DNA from: Anaerolineae bacterium
Lineage (GTDB): Bacteria > Chloroflexota > Anaerolineae > 4572-78 > J111
Assembly (NCBI GenBank): GCA_016931895.1
Contig: JAFGDY010000240.1
Coordinates: forward strand, 1 to 49,010
DNA: 49,010 nt
Direction of reading: 5' to 3'
Part shown: one piece after another, positions 17,113 through 25,902 of the stretch
Numbering within the stretch: position 1 is the stretch's first letter
Layout: each line of letters opens with the position of its first letter
The notes under the pieces: model-generated
Databases searched by the model: none
Told to the model about the DNA's origin: nothing
The model's input: only the letters and a program-made list of their open reading frames with translations
Position numbers and translations under genes: made by a program

Positions 17113-17184
17113 TTAACAGTAGCATCCCCAACTGGATGCCTCCCAAATTTTGGGACAGACCTATCTGAGCAAAAGAGGTTTTTC

Positions 17185-17925
17185 ATGCGTTGTCTCCTCA
17201 TCTCCGATATTCACGCGAACTTGGCTGCTTTTGAAACCGTTCTGAAAGATGCTGAGGGGTTATACGATAAAGTCTGGTGCCTGGGCGACATGGTTGGCTA
17301 TGGCCCGGACCCTAACGAGTGTGTAGAGTTATTGCTGACCCTGGATCACCTGTGTATCGCCGGTAATCACGATTGGGCCGTGCTGGGTAAACTTGATGTT
17401 GACGACTTCAATCCCGACGCCCGTTTTGCCACGTTGTGGACCAGAGACCAGTTGACCGATAAAGTGCGCGATTATCTGAACAACCTGCCGGTGGCCTCTG
17501 TTGAGGAGAGCTTGTATACCCTGGTCCACGGCAGTCCTCGCCATCCAATTTGGGAATATATTCTCTACCCTACGGTGGCCCAACCCAATTTCCGGCAGTT
17601 CAACACGCCCTACTGTTTTGTGGGACATACCCACAGCCCGATCATTTTTCAAGAGGCCGAAGAACCGGGCGAGATGTGCGAGGCCCTGGTACCAGAATTC
17701 AATAACAGCCCCCTGCCCTTGGGCGAACGGCGTTTGATTATTAACCCCGGCAGTGTAGGCCAACCTCGTGACGGCGACGCCAGAGCCGCTTATGGTATTT
17801 TAGACGTGGAGACCAACACCTTTGAACATCGGCGCGTTACTTACCCGGTAAGCGTTACTCAGGAAAAACTAAAAGGGTACGATTTTCCCGAACGTCTTTG
17901 GAAGAGATTGGCGTTTGGCTGGTAA
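17185..17925 (+). CDS. Calcineurin-like metallophosphoesterase
   Basis: The 246-residue protein has the dimetal signature in order: SDIHAN (Asp8, His10), CLGDMVGYGPDPN (Asp35), AGNHDW (Asn61, His62), a middle VHGSP and a late VGHTHSP. This is the YfcE/MJ0936-like branch (PF12850), whose members hydrolyse phosphodiesters, often cyclic nucleotides or related small molecules; the substrate is not known. AGAGG stands before ATG 17185. The gene is followed after 59 bp by the DUF4349 lipoprotein gene on the same strand, and a terminator closes both. Confidence 0.9.
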   Translation: MRCLLISDIHANLAAFETVLKDAEGLYDKVWCLGDMVGYGPDPNECVELLLTLDHLCIAGNHDWAVLGKLDVDDFNPDARFATLWTRDQLTDKVRDYLNNLPVASVEESLYTLVHGSPRHPIWEYILYPTVAQPNFRQFNTPYCFVGHTHSPIIFQEAEEPGEMCEALVPEFNNSPLPLGERRLIINPGSVGQPRDGDARAAYGILDVETNTFEHRRVTYPVSVTQEKLKGYDFPERLWKRLAFGW

Positions 17926-17984
17926 CAGCAACAAACTCTCTTATTTTTGCCAACGATATTCCCAAACAGATATATGGAGAAAAA

Positions 17985-19001
17985 ATGAGAACCACTTTGA
18001 CCGATTTTGTTAGCTTTCGTTTTCGGGGGATAGGGCTTTTGTTAATTTTGGCCATCTTTTCCGGTTTGACCACGGCCTGTGGCGCAGCTCAAATGTCTGC
18101 TACGCCTATGTATGACAGTGTGGCTGAAGAGGCTCCGGCTGCCCCGCCCCCGGCGGTTGAAAGGGGTATGGTTGAACCGGGTTATGCTGGCGAAACAGGC
18201 GGCGCAACCTATGGGGATAGCACCGCTCTGGATGACATTTTGACCAACGCCGCGGCTCAGGCCCAGGCGGAAACGCGGGTGATTATTTACACCGGCAATA
18301 TGTCGTTGGTGGTTAAGGATACCCAAGAGGCCATTAAGGCTGTTACCAACCTGGCTGAGGAAAAGGGCGGCTACGTATCCGGGTCCAATATTTACCAATC
18401 TGGCCCGGTGCCGCGGGGGAACATCACCATTCGCGTGCCGGCGGAGCTTTACCAGGAGACGGTGGCCGATTTGCGCGCCCTGGCTATTCGAGTGGAGCAG
18501 GAAAGTTCCAACTCGCAGGACGTCACCGAAGAGTACACCGATTTGCAGGCCCGCAAAACCAACCTGGAATATACCGAAGAGGCTTTGCAAGAGTTGCTCG
18601 ACGAGCGAAAGCGCACCGGCAGCACCAGCGATATTTTGGAAGTGTACCGCGAGTTGACCAACATTCGCGGCCAAATTGAGCAAATCGAGGGACGCTTGCG
18701 TTACCTCACCAACCAGGCGGCGCTTTCAACTATTAGCATTGAGCTTATCCCCGATGTATTGTACCAGCCGGTCAGTGTGGCCGGGTGGGAGCCACAGGGG
18801 GTGGCCAAAGAAGCGGTGCAGGCTTTGGTGGTCACGCTCCAGGGGTTAGCCAATCTGTTAATCTGGTTCCTTATCTTTTTACTGCCTTTGCTCATAATCT
18901 TTTTAATCCCTGTGGTGGTGATTGTTTTGATTATCCGCTGGTGGTGGAAACGACGCCAGGCCAAAAACAAAAGGCAGGCGCAGGCCGAAAAAACAGGCTG
19001 A
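17985..19001 (+). CDS. DUF4349 family membrane-anchored lipoprotein
   Basis: ATG 17985 follows GGAGAAAAA and is preferred over an upstream in-frame start inside the phosphoesterase gene; the product has 338 residues. It has a signal with lipobox-like TTAC (Cys32), a Pro/Ala/Glu linker, then the DUF4349 domain (IIYTGNMSLVVKDTQEAIKA, GNITIRVPAELY, SNSQDVTEEYTDLQARKTNL) including a coiled coil, and a C-terminal transmembrane helix (LLIWFLIFLLPLLIIFLIPV) followed by a very basic tail. The domain thus sits outside the membrane, held at both ends. Its role is unknown in all bacteria. Confidence 0.9.
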   Translation: MRTTLTDFVSFRFRGIGLLLILAIFSGLTTACGAAQMSATPMYDSVAEEAPAAPPPAVERGMVEPGYAGETGGATYGDSTALDDILTNAAAQAQAETRVIIYTGNMSLVVKDTQEAIKAVTNLAEEKGGYVSGSNIYQSGPVPRGNITIRVPAELYQETVADLRALAIRVEQESSNSQDVTEEYTDLQARKTNLEYTEEALQELLDERKRTGSTSDILEVYRELTNIRGQIEQIEGRLRYLTNQAALSTISIELIPDVLYQPVSVAGWEPQGVAKEAVQALVVTLQGLANLLIWFLIFLLPLLIIFLIPVVVIVLIIRWWWKRRQAKNKRQAQAEKTG

Positions 19002-19041
19002 GATTTATTCTCGTTATAAGCCGGTCAAAGCTCCAAATATT

Positions 19042-19075
19042 AAGGGGATGTTCACCAGCGAACATCCCCTTTTTT
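19042..19075 (+). terminator. Rho-independent terminator after the DUF4349 gene
   Basis: A perfect 12-bp stem AAGGGGATGTTC / GAACATCCCCTT with a 6-base loop is followed by a run of T. It lies 40 bp past the stop codon. Confidence 0.9.
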
Positions 19076-19115
19076 GATTTGGGTATGTTAAAAATGGGTC
19101 GCCAGCATAGATGAA

Positions 19116-20876
19116 TTAGGGTAGGTTTGACGGTTGTTGCCCCAGGGAAACAAGCCCCTTGGCGCTGGCTTTCTCCAGGAGATGTTGATACTCTGCAAAT
19201 ACTCTCAATAAGTCACGGGTAGTGGCGTCCCGTCTTTGCTCGCGTTCTCTTTGCTGCACCAGCACCATGCGGTTGAAAATTTCTTGCTGCACGCTGCTGG
19301 GATTGAGAACCTTTTTAAAGGTGAAAGTATCTTTGGTGCCGGCAGTTTCAATGATCACGGTACCCATATTAATCAAAGCGCTGAAAAGGTCGGGAATTTC
19401 GTAGGTGATATTTTGAATATCATCCAGGTTGCCTTCGCTGCGTATTTCGCCGCCCAGGCCAAAGGGACTGCTGGTCACATCTAAGATACGGTTGCGCGTA
19501 ACCTGGTAAATATCTCTGCGCCAGCCGTCATAAAGCCACAGATACCACAAAAAACTGACCGCCACCGCTATGCCCAGCCCTATCTGGATAAATGGGCCGG
19601 CTACCACTCCAAATGGGAACCACACAACTAGGGTGGCCAAAAATAGATATAAAGAAACCAAAAATGCCAGCAGCGGCAAACCAACAGTTTGCAAATATAC
19701 CCAATAATGTTTGCGCCAGGTAATGGTGACGCCGTCCGGCTCAATGTTTTGCACCCTGGGCCAAAAATAATTTAATACGCCAAATGATGAGCGATACGAT
19801 TCAGGCCGGGTGGTCATACCTCCCTCTGTTTCGGCGATGGCCAGAATGGTTTCCTCAAGGGTTTCTTCCCAATTCAATTCCTGGGCCAGTAATTGCCGGA
19901 TGGCCGCTACATGCGCTGCCCGCACCCGCGCCAGGGCGCGTTCTTTTTCTAAAAAAATTTGATCCTTGATTTGCTGGGCCTTGGTAATGCCTTTAATTCT
20001 AATATCGCCGGCCCCGGCTGTTTTTATGCGCAAGTGAAAATAATCAAACCGATCCAGGAAACCGGGATAGGCCAACCAGACATCTTGAATGCGGGTCAGC
20101 GGCGCTTCGTCCCGTTGCTCGCCATAAAAAAGCCTGCGCTCAATGTGGATAAAACGTTTGGTGGTAAGAATAAAATCATCGTTACGCCAATCAATATAGT
20201 GATAAACGGTTAAACCTACGGCCAGGAGGATAAAGGGCAAAATAGCTAAAACCATCAAAAGCAGGTCGCCGGAGGTAACCGAAAAAAAACGGATCCCCAC
20301 TAACTCCGCAATAATCAGAAAAATAAGGGGCAAAATCAGCAACGTCAAGGGTAAGGAGAGTTTGGCAATAAAGGCCAAAACATGCCGCTTGGTGGAAGCC
20401 ACCACCACTTCATCCCATTGCCGGCCAGGAAAATCTATGAGCGCGCGTTTAGAGAACTCACTTTCCAAATTCTGGAAATAGGTTTCTATTCTGGGCTGGC
20501 GATGAAGCAGCCAATCCCAATCGCCCTTATCAAAAATAGCCACCCGGGCGTCAACCACCACTTCCACCGTAGCCGCCCGCCGTTCATTGGTAAGCAGGGC
20601 GCGGGCGCCAATGATGTGGCCGGCATCGTGGTAGTTCAACAGGCGGGGAGGGTCATAATTTACGTCAACAGCCCGTAATTGACCGTTGAGCACCACAAAA
20701 AACTCGTTCCCCCGTTGCCCCTGTTCAATGATCCGGGTTCCCTGCTCGCAGAAACGGAATTCGGCTGCCTCGGCAAACCGGGCAAGTTCTTCATCCGAAA
20801 AATCGGTAAAAGCCTCTTGGCCTCTGAGAATAGGGAACAGCAAGTTAAGATAGTGTTGTCGGCTTAAATTTGGCAT
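19116..20876 (-). CDS. Membrane protein with cyclic-nucleotide-binding and two PH-like (bPH2) domains
   Basis: The 586-residue protein combines an N-terminal cNMP-binding domain (about 15-140; GNEFFVVLNGQLRAV, ERRAATVEVVVDA) with two copies of a transmembrane hairpin plus bacterial PH domain. Hairpin 1 lies near 170-225 and is followed by DFILTTKRFIHIERRLF; hairpin 2 near 395-455 is followed by IYQVTRNRILDVTSSPFG and DDIQNITYEIP. A helical C-terminus (RMVLVQQREREQRRDATTRD) may be coiled coil. The cNMP domain lacks an evident PRAAT arginine block (RRAATVEV is close), so ligand binding is uncertain. ATG 20876 or GTG 20879 may start it. It could link a cytoplasmic signal to membrane organisation; no partner is evident. 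Confidence 0.88.
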   Translation of the reverse strand: MPNLSRQHYLNLLFPILRGQEAFTDFSDEELARFAEAAEFRFCEQGTRIIEQGQRGNEFFVVLNGQLRAVDVNYDPPRLLNYHDAGHIIGARALLTNERRAATVEVVVDARVAIFDKGDWDWLLHRQPRIETYFQNLESEFSKRALIDFPGRQWDEVVVASTKRHVLAFIAKLSLPLTLLILPLIFLIIAELVGIRFFSVTSGDLLLMVLAILPFILLAVGLTVYHYIDWRNDDFILTTKRFIHIERRLFYGEQRDEAPLTRIQDVWLAYPGFLDRFDYFHLRIKTAGAGDIRIKGITKAQQIKDQIFLEKERALARVRAAHVAAIRQLLAQELNWEETLEETILAIAETEGGMTTRPESYRSSFGVLNYFWPRVQNIEPDGVTITWRKHYWVYLQTVGLPLLAFLVSLYLFLATLVVWFPFGVVAGPFIQIGLGIAVAVSFLWYLWLYDGWRRDIYQVTRNRILDVTSSPFGLGGEIRSEGNLDDIQNITYEIPDLFSALINMGTVIIETAGTKDTFTFKKVLNPSSVQQEIFNRMVLVQQREREQRRDATTRDLLRVFAEYQHLLEKASAKGLVSLGQQPSNLP

Positions 20877-21025
20877 CACTCAACCCATTGGGCACAAATA
20901 AACAAAAAATGTTGCCTCAAACCATCTGCGCTAAATAACTGATGATATTTTACCACACATTATCAAAAAAGGGAACAGGTGAGCTATTAACATAATCATA
21001 GCGCAACTCTGATTGGTACACCCGC
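20877..21025. other. Intergenic, GT39 stop to cNMP/PH gene start
   Basis: AT-rich 149 bp. It must hold the promoter of the cNMP/PH-domain gene; TAAAAT on the minus strand near 20954 is a possible -10 box, but no good -35 box was found. Confidence 0.3.
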
Positions 21026-23899
21026 CTATTCCACCGTAATCGGCCAACTATCCAAAAGTACATGGTCTTTAACTATTTTTCCCTTCTCTACCACCGGCAA
21101 TCGCCCAAAATTGTTGGCGTCATACAGGCCAATTGCCAGCCGGTATTGGCCGGGGGGGGTAGCCGCCGGGACAAACAAGTTGTAACCGTCGGTGATGTAC
21201 TCGTTGGGAAGCCAGCCGGTGGTGGGGAATTGGCCGCCGCCCGGAAGTTGGTCCTGTTGGGCGATGATTTGACCATCATCATTGAGCAGGTGGACAAAAA
21301 CAGTCCAACTTTTCTCAGGCGTGGCCAGAGCCTGCCAGTAAAGAGTCAGGGACAGCCACTCGCCGGCCTTGAGGTGGGGCTGGGGCAGGTCCAGGCCGAC
21401 CAATTGGGCCTGGTGGCTAAAATTAACAGCCAGCTCAATTTGGGGTTCAGGCGCGGCAAAGGTGTGGGGGCGGTCAATGGTGGTGATGGTGGTCAGAAGC
21501 AACTCATCCTGACCCTCAACTTTCAACGGCACTTGCGCGGGCGTAGAAACACTGATGACTAAATGATAATCGCCGGGCGGGAGAGTTGGCGGCAAGGATA
21601 CATCTTGGGGGTCGCGCAGCAATGTGCCCTGCCGCCAATCTGTGGTGGGGCGGAGAGGTTCTTTTTGCTGAGAGAAAACAAACCGGCCGGCCGCATCTTG
21701 CAGGTGGAGGGAAAGGGTCAGCGGGCCGGGGTGGTCGGCCAAGGATTGCCAGAAAAGGGTGAGGGGCAATGTTTCGCCGGCTTTAAAGGGGCCGGAACCC
21801 AGGCTGTAGCCAACCAGTTTTATCTTCTGGCCAAATAGGGCCGTGGTGATAAATTGGGCCGGCAGAACAGCCGGGTCAATAGCCGGGTGAGGGTCAACCA
21901 CTTCTATATGGGCCAGGAGCAATTCCACGCCAAGGGGTTGGCCGTTGATGTCAAGCAAATTAAGCGGATGGGCATCGTTGACGCGGCGCACGCTCAACAG
22001 CAGGCGGTATGAGCCGGGCGGGGTTCCGGCGGGGATGAGCAGACCATGCCGGTCAATGAGGGTGTCGCCAACGGCCAAATCTGTAAAAAATTCCTGCCCG
22101 GCGCAAGGATGGCTGTCGCGGACGGCCCAGGTGCGGCCCCCGGCATCGCTCAGGCGCAGGCTGACCAGGTGACTGCTGCCCAGGCTCTTTTCCTTGCGCC
22201 AGGTCAGTTCAACCGGAACAACGCCCCGCCCCGCTTCGTATTTCTGATTGCCCACCCCGGCCACCAGTAAGGTGAGCCGGTTGGCAAAATTGGCCGAAGG
22301 GCCGTTGGTAAAGGCGGAAGGAGGCGCTCCGGCCAGAGTCAATTTGGTTTGGGGACTGTACCACTCTAACAGCGCCGGATAGCCCAGGCCGGCAATGGCT
22401 GCTTCGGCCTGATCTTCCCAGAGATGGCCCAGGGTTTGATGCGCCGGAAACCAAAGCCGCGGCGACGCGGCAAAGATGCCGGTCAGGTCTTGGACAAGCC
22501 GGTTATGGCCGGCCTCCCCGGCCCAATCTTTGCCCCAGCCGGGCACTGAAAAAAGGCGAGGACGAGGGGGAGATAGATAAGCATAATAAAAACCAAGCTG
22601 CCACTGGTAACTGGCCAGGAGGGTGTCTTCCGGCGTGGCCCGCCCGGCGATATTTTGAAGCAGGGGGCGATAATCTTCTTGGGGATAGCGGGGAATGCGG
22701 TAAAAACTGATCAAACTGACATTAGTGACCAGAAGCATGGCCAGCACAAAGGTGCCAACCAGAATATATTGGCGATCCCACAAAAAGATAATACCGGCGG
22801 CAATGAGCAGCCAATAGGCCGGGGCGGCTAACAGGAGCGTCCGCTCAAAGAAGCGCGGCGTAAAGGGAAAGGTCAAGTTAATCAGATAGCCTGCTACCAG
22901 GGGGGTAAAGAGATAAAGCGGGAGGAGATAAGATTTGGGTTTTTGAGAGGTGACAACGGCAATAAAACCCAGGGCAGCCATAAAAACAAAGGGCAAAGCC
23001 GTCCAGGTGTATTGCTGCAAATAATCGGGCAGATGGCCGATACTGAAAGCAATCAGGTGGTCACCAAAAAAGCGGATGAGGCTGAGCGGCGCATAGCCTT
23101 CAACTTCACGCTTGTTGGCAATGTAGTTTTGCAGGCGCGGCCCCAGGTAAATGAGCCAGGGTAAATAAAGCAAGCCCATGTAGACAAAAGGGACCAAGGA
23201 GGCCCAAATAGAAGCCCTGGTCAGATATTTTTCATGTCTGCGGACAAAAATGAGTAGGACGTACAATCCTTGGGCCAGGATAATGAAGGCCGCGTAATAA
23301 TGCGTATACAGGGCTGCGGTAGTGGTCAGGATATAGGCCATCAACCACCACCGGCGCGGCTGCCAACGCCCCCCGAAAAAATTTAAAGTTTTTGACGTTT
23401 TTATATTGCCGGGCGTATCATCCGGCCATCTAGTGAAGCAGTAGGCCGATAAGGCGCCCAATAAGGTAACCAGTTCATACATTCGCACTTCTTGCGAATA
23501 GTAGATGGCCAACGGCATCACCGCTCCCACCGCCGCCCCGGCCAGGCCAATACGATAGTCGCTGAAAAGACGCCGCCCTAACCCATAGAGGATAGGAATT
23601 AACATTACGCCGGTTATTACAGACCAGAAACGGGCCTCTTCTGGCCCTATCCCCACAATAAAGAGCCAAAGTTTTAGCAGGATGTAATAGAACGGGGGAT
23701 GGATATCAATGGCCGTGAGGGCTAATAATTGAGAAAACGATTGCCCGACAAAATAAAAACTCCACCCCTCGTCGCCCCATAGAGGTTGGAAAGTGAGATG
23801 ATGCAAGCGCAGGCTAAAACCAAGCAGCGTAAAAAGCAGCAGCCAGTAAATAGGGCGTTTTTGCAGGCGGACGGCTGGTAAACGGGCCAAGATACTCAT
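21026..23899 (-). CDS. GT39-type membrane glycosyltransferase with C-terminal repeated beta modules
   Basis: The 957-residue protein has about a dozen membrane helices in residues 15-400. The first outer loop carries GDEGWSFYF (acidic residue expected to be catalytic) and the second DIHPPFYYILL, as in ArnT/PMT-family glycosyltransferases that use polyprenyl-phosphate sugars. Residues after about 590 form an extracytoplasmic part with two related beta modules, each with LVG-x-L...KAGE-LTL-WQ-L and PPG-YRL/HL. They resemble modules repeated in many Chloroflexota GT39 proteins. It is the last gene of a minus-strand run behind a response regulator. No Shine-Dalgarno is visible at ATG 23899. Target and sugar unknown. 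Confidence 0.88.
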   Translation of the reverse strand: MSILARLPAVRLQKRPIYWLLLFTLLGFSLRLHHLTFQPLWGDEGWSFYFVGQSFSQLLALTAIDIHPPFYYILLKLWLFIVGIGPEEARFWSVITGVMLIPILYGLGRRLFSDYRIGLAGAAVGAVMPLAIYYSQEVRMYELVTLLGALSAYCFTRWPDDTPGNIKTSKTLNFFGGRWQPRRWWLMAYILTTTAALYTHYYAAFIILAQGLYVLLIFVRRHEKYLTRASIWASLVPFVYMGLLYLPWLIYLGPRLQNYIANKREVEGYAPLSLIRFFGDHLIAFSIGHLPDYLQQYTWTALPFVFMAALGFIAVVTSQKPKSYLLPLYLFTPLVAGYLINLTFPFTPRFFERTLLLAAPAYWLLIAAGIIFLWDRQYILVGTFVLAMLLVTNVSLISFYRIPRYPQEDYRPLLQNIAGRATPEDTLLASYQWQLGFYYAYLSPPRPRLFSVPGWGKDWAGEAGHNRLVQDLTGIFAASPRLWFPAHQTLGHLWEDQAEAAIAGLGYPALLEWYSPQTKLTLAGAPPSAFTNGPSANFANRLTLLVAGVGNQKYEAGRGVVPVELTWRKEKSLGSSHLVSLRLSDAGGRTWAVRDSHPCAGQEFFTDLAVGDTLIDRHGLLIPAGTPPGSYRLLLSVRRVNDAHPLNLLDINGQPLGVELLLAHIEVVDPHPAIDPAVLPAQFITTALFGQKIKLVGYSLGSGPFKAGETLPLTLFWQSLADHPGPLTLSLHLQDAAGRFVFSQQKEPLRPTTDWRQGTLLRDPQDVSLPPTLPPGDYHLVISVSTPAQVPLKVEGQDELLLTTITTIDRPHTFAAPEPQIELAVNFSHQAQLVGLDLPQPHLKAGEWLSLTLYWQALATPEKSWTVFVHLLNDDGQIIAQQDQLPGGGQFPTTGWLPNEYITDGYNLFVPAATPPGQYRLAIGLYDANNFGRLPVVEKGKIVKDHVLLDSWPITVE

Positions 23900-23974
23900 A
23901 ATGTTAGAAAAATCTGGGCTGAATTTACCTGATTGTAGGGTAAGAGCGGGGGCTTGTCAAAGGTGAGCGCGGGG

Positions 23975-24005
23975 AAAAAGAGAGCCTGCCAAAATTCTGG
24001 CAAGC
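23975..24005 (-). terminator. Probable terminator downstream of the response regulator
   Basis: On the minus strand CTTGCCA / TGGCAGG (one G-T pair) surrounds a 6-base loop and is followed by CTCTCTTTTT. It would end the DUF5317/response-regulator transcript before the GT39 gene. Confidence 0.6.
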
Positions 24006-24096
24006 CGTTTTAAATAAGCTAGTATTGGATGGAGATTTTGGCAAACGTACTTATTTTACAACACACACGCTTGTATTATTCGCCAGCCTATTTACA

Positions 24097-24513
24097 TCAC
24101 TGAAAACTGTATCGGTCCAGATAAATTTTTTGAAACATCAATTTTTTGGTTAAAAATCTTTCAACTTTTTCCATCAAAACAGAGGGTCGGAAAGGTTTGG
24201 TGATATATTCATCGGCGCCGGCAGCCAGGCCCATTTGAATGTCCTCTCTCTGCCCTCTGGCCGAAAGCAGGATAATGATAATACCGGCCGTAACCGGGTC
24301 GGCTTTAATCCGGCGGCAGACCTCTAGCCCATCTATTTTGCTGTTGGGCATCATAATATCCAGCAAGATAATGTCGGGCTGTTCGGTACGCGCTATTTGC
24401 ATAGCCTGCTGACCATCATCAGCAAATAAGAGGTTGTGGTCGTCCAATTCAAGGGTGATTTTTAGTAATTCTTGCACTTGGGGCTGGTCGTCTACGATCA
24501 AGATTTTTTTCAT
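24097..24513 (-). CDS. Single-domain response regulator (CheY-like)
   Basis: The 138-residue protein is a bare receiver domain. Acidic pocket Asp8/Asp9, phospho-acceptor Asp52 (ILLDIMMP), Ser84 and Lys106 (ITKPF) are all present, so it should be phosphorylated. The last 20 residues (MFQKIYLDRYSFQ) are extra to the domain. No output domain exists, so it must act through protein contacts, as CheY or a phosphorelay shuttle. No histidine kinase lies in the window. AAGGAG lies upstream of ATG 24513. It follows the DUF5317 gene by 24 bp. Confidence 0.93.
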   Translation of the reverse strand: MKKILIVDDQPQVQELLKITLELDDHNLLFADDGQQAMQIARTEQPDIILLDIMMPNSKIDGLEVCRRIKADPVTAGIIIILLSARGQREDIQMGLAAGADEYITKPFRPSVLMEKVERFLTKKLMFQKIYLDRYSFQ

Positions 24514-24537
24514 TATGGGGAAAAACTCCTTATCAGG

Positions 24538-25128
24538 TTAGGATACTGCGCCTTTTAACTTCACTATTTCCTCTCCTCTTTTTTTCTTGAAGTTGATTTG
24601 AAAAATGAATTGAGCGGCGCCCAAAACCAAACACAGATCACCCCCGCTCACCGCATTACGTCGCCAGGGTAAAGTGACCGGAATAATATCGGACAAAAGC
24701 CGTAAGTTGGTTTGATTATAGGGCAGGATAATGTTTTTACTGCTTGGTGGTTTGGAATATAGCTCAACCGGGCGGCCAGGATGAACAAACTGATAGATTT
24801 CTGGCGTAACCGGCATCCAACCCCCATTGGCCACCATCACCGCAGTGTTAAGAATAATTCCCAACACAAACAATTTAATTCCCGGCACATGCCGGTTCAA
24901 GAGCAAAAGAAATACCAGGGCAAGCTGCGCCCCAATCAAAAGCGCCGCCTGCCAAACAGCTTGCCCTGATGTATAGATAATGAGTGTGGCTTGCAATATG
25001 AATAAAGCAATAACCCCTATGATCACGCTCCACCCCCCGCGATAAGGCAGACGGGCGATAAGGCTTAAATCGCGTTTAAGGAGTAGAGCCAGGATAATCA
25101 GAAAAACTATGGCATCAGTTAAAATCAT
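24538..25128 (-). CDS. DUF5317 family membrane protein
   Basis: A 196-residue protein with four or five membrane helices: residues 5-20, 35-55, 60-78, 85-105, and a late helix near 165-180. The phrase VMVANGGWMPVTPE and the final LPWRRNAVSGGDLCLVLGAAQFI segment are recognisable DUF5317 features. ATG 25128 is preferred over an upstream TTG because the family starts directly with the first membrane helix. A basic tail (KKKRGEE) lies in the cytoplasm. Function is unknown. It probably shares a transcript with the response regulator. Confidence 0.82.
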   Translation of the reverse strand: MILTDAIVFLIILALLLKRDLSLIARLPYRGGWSVIIGVIALFILQATLIIYTSGQAVWQAALLIGAQLALVFLLLLNRHVPGIKLFVLGIILNTAVMVANGGWMPVTPEIYQFVHPGRPVELYSKPPSSKNIILPYNQTNLRLLSDIIPVTLPWRRNAVSGGDLCLVLGAAQFIFQINFKKKRGEEIVKLKGAVS

Positions 25129-25196
25129 AAAATTGATTTCCAACACCCCAACGAGAATCGCGTAGAGTGGCTCGCATCGAGATCAAGCTTCCAAGA

Positions 25197-25295
25197 GCCT
25201 GTCTGAAAGGCCCGACATAGACTCCATGTTATTTCGAGCGAGATTCCGGGGATTTCTCGGCCTATGGTCTCGAAATGACATATTTTTCAGACGGC
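25197..25295. repeat. MITE/REP-like palindromic repeat, copy 1
   Basis: Outer arms GTCTGAAA (25201-25208) and TTTCAGAC (25285-25292) enclose inner arms TTATTTCGAG and CTCGAAATGACA and a core CGAGATTCC / GGATTTCTCG. The nested inverted structure of about 98 bp matches palindromic elements common between genes in Chloroflexota. It lies between the leader-like gene and the DUF5317 gene. Confidence 0.65.
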
Positions 25296-25307
25296 TTCAG
25301 TTAGAAA

Positions 25308-25610
25308 TTAACAGTCAGGAGATGCGTAAACAAAAGCTGAAATGGGATAGGATGAGGCAACACCTTGCTGACTGCTATAGGGTCTGTCGTCATGAAGATC
25401 GCTGACCAACAGCCTGGCTTTAATCTGGCTGGCATAATCTTTTAGATTAGCGGCGCGAATACCTGTCAAGATTGCGGCATCCTCTGGCGGTATATCCAAC
25501 TCTGCCAAAACCTCCTCCTCGCCGGATAACAACTTGGTACGGAATACAATGTTGGCATTGGCTTTAATTAATATATCTGAGATGGCTGGACGATAGGGTA
25601 TTTTGGCCAT
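25308..25610 (-). CDS. NHLP/Franean1-like leader protein, possible RiPP precursor
   Basis: The 100-residue protein has a helical N-terminal part (about residues 9-68) with pattern DILIKANANIVFRTKLL, then EVLAELDIPPEDAAILTGI and AANLKDYASQIKARLL. This spacing of FR-x2-LL, a short acidic link, LxEL-x-IPPEDAA and a final A-x-LK-x-A helix is like the leader region of Franean1_4349/Os1348-type precursors (from memory). The last 32 residues, rich in Ser, Tyr, Pro and Asp and ending in Cys, would be the core. ATG 25610 has GAGGAAA about 11 bases upstream; an earlier ATG 25649 overlaps the stop of the small peptide gene as ATGA. No maturation enzyme is next to it. It could equally be a small regulator. 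Confidence 0.6.
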   Translation of the reverse strand: MAKIPYRPAISDILIKANANIVFRTKLLSGEEEVLAELDIPPEDAAILTGIRAANLKDYASQIKARLLVSDLHDDRPYSSQQGVASSYPISAFVYASPDC

Positions 25611-25645
25611 TGTTATGCTTTCCTCGCGAGCTGTTGAGATTTGTC

Positions 25646-25774
25646 TCATCCCCCATATTCATGGGGCGCACCACCTGCTAAAACAGCCAGTACTACAGTA
25701 ACCAGAATGAACGCCACCTGCACCTTTGGATTGTTAGCCAACTGACTCACCGCAAGTTTAAATTTTGGTAACAC
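25646..25774 (-). CDS. Small membrane peptide (42 aa, GTG start)
   Basis: GTG 25774 is preceded by GAGGAGG six bases upstream and opens a frame of 42 residues ending at TGA 25646. The peptide has a basic N-terminus (LPKFKLAVSQLANNPKVQ), one hydrophobic helix (VAFILVTVVLAVLA) and a short glycine-rich tail (GGAPHEYGG). It could be a membrane-anchored or exported peptide. It lies 128 bp downstream of the STAND/BTAD regulator stop and its stop overlaps an in-frame ATG of the next gene, so co-translation is probable. No known family is recognised; coding potential rests on the ribosome site, context and a coherent sequence. Confidence 0.6.
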   Translation of the reverse strand: MLPKFKLAVSQLANNPKVQVAFILVTVVLAVLAGGAPHEYGG

Positions 25775-25902
25775 TGGAATCCTCCTCTTCCAAATATCAT
25801 TGATCTTTTATTTTTCAGCCGGTGAAATGCTCTCGCTGAGAGTAAACCACCCGACCATATCACCAGTGTACCAAATAGGCTCTGATGGTTTTCGGAGGAA
25901 TA

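Noticed and set aside
16533-17168. Plus-strand open frame of 211 codons opposite tsaE
   Set aside because: tsaE is unmistakable; the opposite frame is a shadow that also crosses the phosphoesterase promoter.
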